A stretch of 64,000 bases of DNA from DATESN01 sp035270785. Its GTDB lineage: Bacteria; Bacillota; Clostridia; Lachnospirales; Lachnospiraceae. Made by a program: the position numbers and the translations under genes. Numbering within the stretch: the first letter of the stretch is position 1; each line of letters starts with the position of its first letter. Positions 61,389 through 64,000 of this stretch are shown in pieces. The DNA lies in assembly GCA_035270785.1 (NCBI GenBank), contig DATESN010000071.1, positions 1-64,000 on the forward strand, in the 5' to 3' direction. The notes beneath the pieces were generated by a model. That model made no database searches, was not told the DNA's origin, and saw only the letters and a list, made by a program, of their open reading frames with translations.

Positions 61389-62852
61389 TTATCTCTCTGC
61401 CAAAATATCTTGAATGATTTCTCTCTCATCCATAGGATATTTTACGCCCCTAATCTCTTGGTAATCTTCATGTCCTTTTCCTGCAAGAATAATAAGATCT
61501 CCCTGCCTTGCATGATGTATGGCATATGCAATTGCCTTTTTTCTATCTACTATTTCAACAAAAGTTCCTTCTGTTTTCCTTGCACCTATCTTTATATCGT
61601 TTATAATTAAAAGGGGATCTTCAAACCTTGGATTATCTGAGGTAATAATTGTTAGATCTGCTAGATTACCGCTTACTTCCCCCATCTCATACCTACGAAT
61701 CTTAGAGCGATTTCCCCCACATCCAAACAAACATACTAAACGTTTTGGATTATATTCTCTCATAGTTACTAATAAGTTCTCCAAAGACATAGCATTGTGT
61801 GCATAATCAATCAATAATATATATTCCTTGGAAATAGGTAGTAACTCAATACGACCTTTCACATGAATCTCTTTTAATGCATTTTTCATTTGCTCTACGA
61901 TAACATGGAAATGACTGCATATGGCTATTGCTGCCACCGCATTATAGATATTGAATTTTCCTGGAATACCAATTGTTGCTTCCATTTGTATTAATCCGTT
62001 CATTGAAAAGTCAACACCCATATGTTCATAAGTATGACGTAATTTTGTATTGGTTACCCTATAGTCTGCACAAGGAGAAAACCCATAGGTTTCCAATTCG
62101 CAAGTATGACCCTTTAACACATTTCCAACATGACCATCATCCACATTTATAATACCCAGTTTGCACTGGTGAAATAGTTTTCCTTTATAGGACATATATT
62201 CTTCCATGTCCTTATGTTCATTTTGCCCAATATGATCTGGCTCAATATTAGTAAAGACCCCAATGGAAAAAAGGATACCTTCTGTTCGATACATCATAAT
62301 TCCTTGTGAGGAAACTTCCATTACTACAATATCACATCCCCCATCTAGCATTTGTCTGAAATACTGATGAATCAAAAAAGATTCTGGCGTCGTGTTTTCG
62401 GTTTCTATACTTTGTTTTCCAATAACTATTTCTATCGTTCCTATAAGACCTACTTTATGTCCCGCTGTTTCTAACATCTTTTTTGTTAAATATGTTGTGG
62501 TAGTCTTTCCCTTTGTTCCTGTAATACCTATCACATGCATGTTTCTAGCTGGGTAGCCAAAAAAAGCCGCCGACATATATGCTAAGCATTTCCTTGTGTT
62601 TTCCACCATGATTACTGTAATGGTATCTAATATAGGTATGTATTCGGTTTTTGATAAAACAATTGCTTTTGCTCCCTTTCGAATCACCTCAGGTATGACC
62701 TTGTGTCCATCAAAACTCGAACTTTCTATACATATAAAAACACTATCTGGTTTCATATTTCTTGAATCATAGATTAAATGGGATATATTCACATTATCAC
62801 TTCCCTGAATACACTCATATGTGATTTCACCTAATAATTCTTTTAATTTCAT
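61389..62852 (-). CDS. murE: UDP-MurNAc-tripeptide synthetase MurE (meso-diaminopimelate type)
   Basis: MurE adds the third residue of the peptidoglycan stem. The 487-residue protein has the ATP loop GITGTKGKTTTTY (near 117), NTTPESF, VSSQGIMMYR, TNIEPDHIGQNEHKDMEEY and the C-terminal SDNPRFEDP (near 404). DNPR is the known determinant for meso-diaminopimelate. I chose ATG at 62852, with GGGGGA upstream. It lies outside the dcw cluster and leads the priA-def-fmt run. Confidence 0.95.
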   Translation of the reverse strand: MKLKELLGEITYECIQGSDNVNISHLIYDSRNMKPDSVFICIESSSFDGHKVIPEVIRKGAKAIVLSKTEYIPILDTITVIMVENTRKCLAYMSAAFFGYPARNMHVIGITGTKGKTTTTYLTKKMLETAGHKVGLIGTIEIVIGKQSIETENTTPESFLIHQYFRQMLDGGCDIVVMEVSSQGIMMYRTEGILFSIGVFTNIEPDHIGQNEHKDMEEYMSYKGKLFHQCKLGIINVDDGHVGNVLKGHTCELETYGFSPCADYRVTNTKLRHTYEHMGVDFSMNGLIQMEATIGIPGKFNIYNAVAAIAICSHFHVIVEQMKNALKEIHVKGRIELLPISKEYILLIDYAHNAMSLENLLVTMREYNPKRLVCLFGCGGNRSKIRRYEMGEVSGNLADLTIITSDNPRFEDPLLIINDIKIGARKTEGTFVEIVDRKKAIAYAIHHARQGDLIILAGKGHEDYQEIRGVKYPMDEREIIQDILAER

Positions 62853-62894
62853 GTCTTTCCCCCAGACTTCCATTTGTTTCAGACTATTCTATCT

Positions 62895-62924
62895 ATTATA
62901 TGCAAGGTGGAAGGGAAAAAACAA
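62895..62924 (-). promoter_or_regulatory. Putative murE promoter
   Basis: A perfect TATAAT (minus strand, 62895-62900) is preceded by TTGTTT (62919-62924) at an 18-base spacing. It lies about 43 bases before the murE start and would drive murE, priA, def, fmt and the genes behind them. Confidence 0.6.
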
Positions 62925-63115
62925 AAATATTCTATTTATAAAGATAGCACAGAAAGTTCTATTTTTCAACTAAGGAGGATATCCCGAGTTCCTGTATGTT
63001 TCATCATTTTTTATAATGTTATTATTATTTTATAATTGCTACACATTTTGAACACATCTAACCTTTATAGTATGTATTAGATAGTTGAAAAACTACTATC
63101 TCCCCCCCTCATAAG

Positions 63116-63154
63116 AAAAAAATAAGAACCCTAAGGTTTATAAACCTTAGGGTT
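63116..63154. terminator. Terminator after recJ
   Basis: AACCCTAAGGTTTA and TAAACCTTAGGGTT form a perfect palindrome at 63127-63154. On the minus strand it runs into CTTATTTTTTT, 15 bases after the recJ stop codon; the plus strand also has a T-rich tract. Confidence 0.9.
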
Positions 63155-63168
63155 TTTATTTTTATCTA

Positions 63169-64000
63169 TTACCGATATGATTGCATGATTAATTGAATCT
63201 CTTTATTTCCACGAAATTCATTCACCTCCGGAACATAAATAATGTGTAGTACGACTTTATTTTTTTTCCCATCATACAAAGCAGTTTGTTCCTCTTTGCC
63301 AAACTTTTCTAATACATAGGCGTCAAATTGACTTAAATCGCCAAAATAAATAAGAGAAAATCGGTTTTTATCTTCATCTTCTACCGTATACTTTCCTACA
63401 TTTTTATTCTTTCCTATTACTTTTCCACTTAGAAATCGTAAGTTTCTATAAGCAAAAACTGGTTTTTGATTACCCATACCAAAAGGCTCTAGTAAGCTGA
63501 ATTCACGGATAAGCTTTTCGCTAATATAGGAAGGAGGCATAGCAATATCAATGTAAATCTTTTTCATGAAATCTTCTGCCACTAACTCACAGTTTTTGTT
63601 GATGGTTTTACGAAATAGGGATATATTTTCTTCCTTTATCGATAAACCCGCTGCTAATTTATGCCCACCATATTTCACAAATAATTCTTTGCATTTTATC
63701 ATTTCCTCAAACATGTGGAACGCATCAATAGACCTGCCCGAACCTTTTACGCAATCTTCCCCCATGGTTAATACAAATGCTGGCTTTCCATATTTTTCAC
63801 GAATTCTACCAGCGATGATTCCAGCAAGACTCTCATGACAATCCTGCAAATAAATTACCAGTACTTTGTCTTCTTTTAGATCCGTTTCTTCCACAAGAGC
63901 AATTGCTTTTTCTAGCCCTTTTGCGGTCAAGTCTTTTCTACTGTCATTTAAACCCTTTAAATCACCTGCTATTTTCACTGCGTCTTCCCAATTGGTTGCA
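63169..64000 (-). CDS. recJ: Single-stranded-DNA exonuclease RecJ, C-terminal part (runs off right edge)
   Basis: The minus-strand frame is open to the window edge, so the 277 visible residues are the C-terminal part of a longer protein; the first GTG at 63978 is internal. Visible features are the linker pattern AGDLKGLNDSRK, the DHHA1 domain with SLAGIIAGRIREKYGKPAFVL and YGGHKLAAGLSI, and the final OB-fold region (SLLEPFGMGNQKPVF). RecJ degrades single-stranded DNA 5' to 3' in recombination and repair. The DHH catalytic motifs lie outside. A terminator follows. Confidence 0.93.
   Translation of the reverse strand, partial: ATNWEDAVKIAGDLKGLNDSRKDLTAKGLEKAIALVEETDLKEDKVLVIYLQDCHESLAGIIAGRIREKYGKPAFVLTMGEDCVKGSGRSIDAFHMFEEMIKCKELFVKYGGHKLAAGLSIKEENISLFRKTINKNCELVAEDFMKKIYIDIAMPPSYISEKLIREFSLLEPFGMGNQKPVFAYRNLRFLSGKVIGKNKNVGKYTVEDEDKNRFSLIYFGDLSQFDAYVLEKFGKEEQTALYDGKKNKVVLHIIYVPEVNEFRGNKEIQLIMQSYR

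Larger units (their letters stand above)
62874..63168. other. murE leader region with promoter and hairpins
   Basis: No gene is seen in these 295 bases. They hold the putative murE promoter near the left end, the recJ terminator at the right end, and between them a local hairpin (AGATAGT with ACTATCT, 63079-63101). There is also a long-range 11-bp inverted repeat: TTTTTCAACTA at 62962-62972 and TAGTTGAAAAA at 63082-63092. Confidence 0.55.

Overview
The window is an AT-rich chromosomal stretch from an endospore-forming low-GC Firmicute, most likely a Lachnospiraceae/Clostridia member. The evidence is a spoIIGA-sigE-sigG cluster, a YlmC/YmxH-type protein, a DUF5688-type protein, the fmt-def-priA-murE block next to a zinc metallopeptidase, and MurE carrying the DNPR motif of the meso-diaminopimelate type. 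Nearly all genes lie on the minus strand; the xanthine phosphoribosyltransferase and a HEAT-methyltransferase are the plus-strand exceptions. No rRNA, CRISPR array or intact mobile element is visible. There is one tRNA, tRNA-Arg(CCG).

Left part (1-10 kb) is the accessory region. It begins with a sensor protein cut by the window edge (7TM-like membrane region, GAF, start of GGDEF), then an aldo/keto reductase and a VCBS/FG-GAP-like protein with an Asn-Thr repeat. Next come a compact phosphoribosyltransferase-DprA-like gene pair, a decayed serine recombinase fused at its edge to a decayed class B sortase, an L,D-transpeptidase-type protein with a large unknown N-terminal part, and an unrecognised protein with two C-terminal membrane helices. 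The recombinase and sortase remnants mark this as a place where mobile or laterally acquired DNA was inserted and eroded. The phosphoribosyltransferase/DprA pair, whose DprA-like member ends in a sliding-clamp-binding-like peptide, is the best candidate for an under-described system.

Middle part (10-33 kb) is ordinary metabolism and sporulation: rluF-ligA-metA, xpt, a Gfo/Idh/MocA dehydrogenase, an SH3b protein, tRNA-Arg, a DUF5688-type protein, the yqeG-aroE-aroK-aroQ-efp cluster, a five-gene peptide/nickel-type ABC transporter, nrdR, a YlmC/YmxH-type gene, a GH3 beta-glucosidase, and spoIIGA-sigE-sigG.

Right part (33-64 kb) is cell division and translation housekeeping. A HEAT/RNA-methyltransferase gene sits in opposite orientation between ftsZ and spoIIGA. 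The dcw cluster runs mraZ-rsmH-ftsL-ftsI-spoVD-mraY-murD-ftsW-murA-ftsQ-ftsZ, without ftsA, murC, murF or murG. It is preceded by a clear four-copy, 10-bp-spaced array that looks like a MraZ operator. Further right lie lgt, ychF, rpe, rsgA, prkC, prpC, rlmN, rsmB, a zinc metallopeptidase, fmt, def, priA and murE, and a recJ gene cut by the right edge.

A recurring feature is short tandem repetition with a 15-bp period at three unrelated places: upstream of metA, in the ftsI tail, and at the 3' end of the metallopeptidase gene. There is also a 6-bp repeat in the VCBS-like gene and a 26-bp duplication upstream of spoIIGA.
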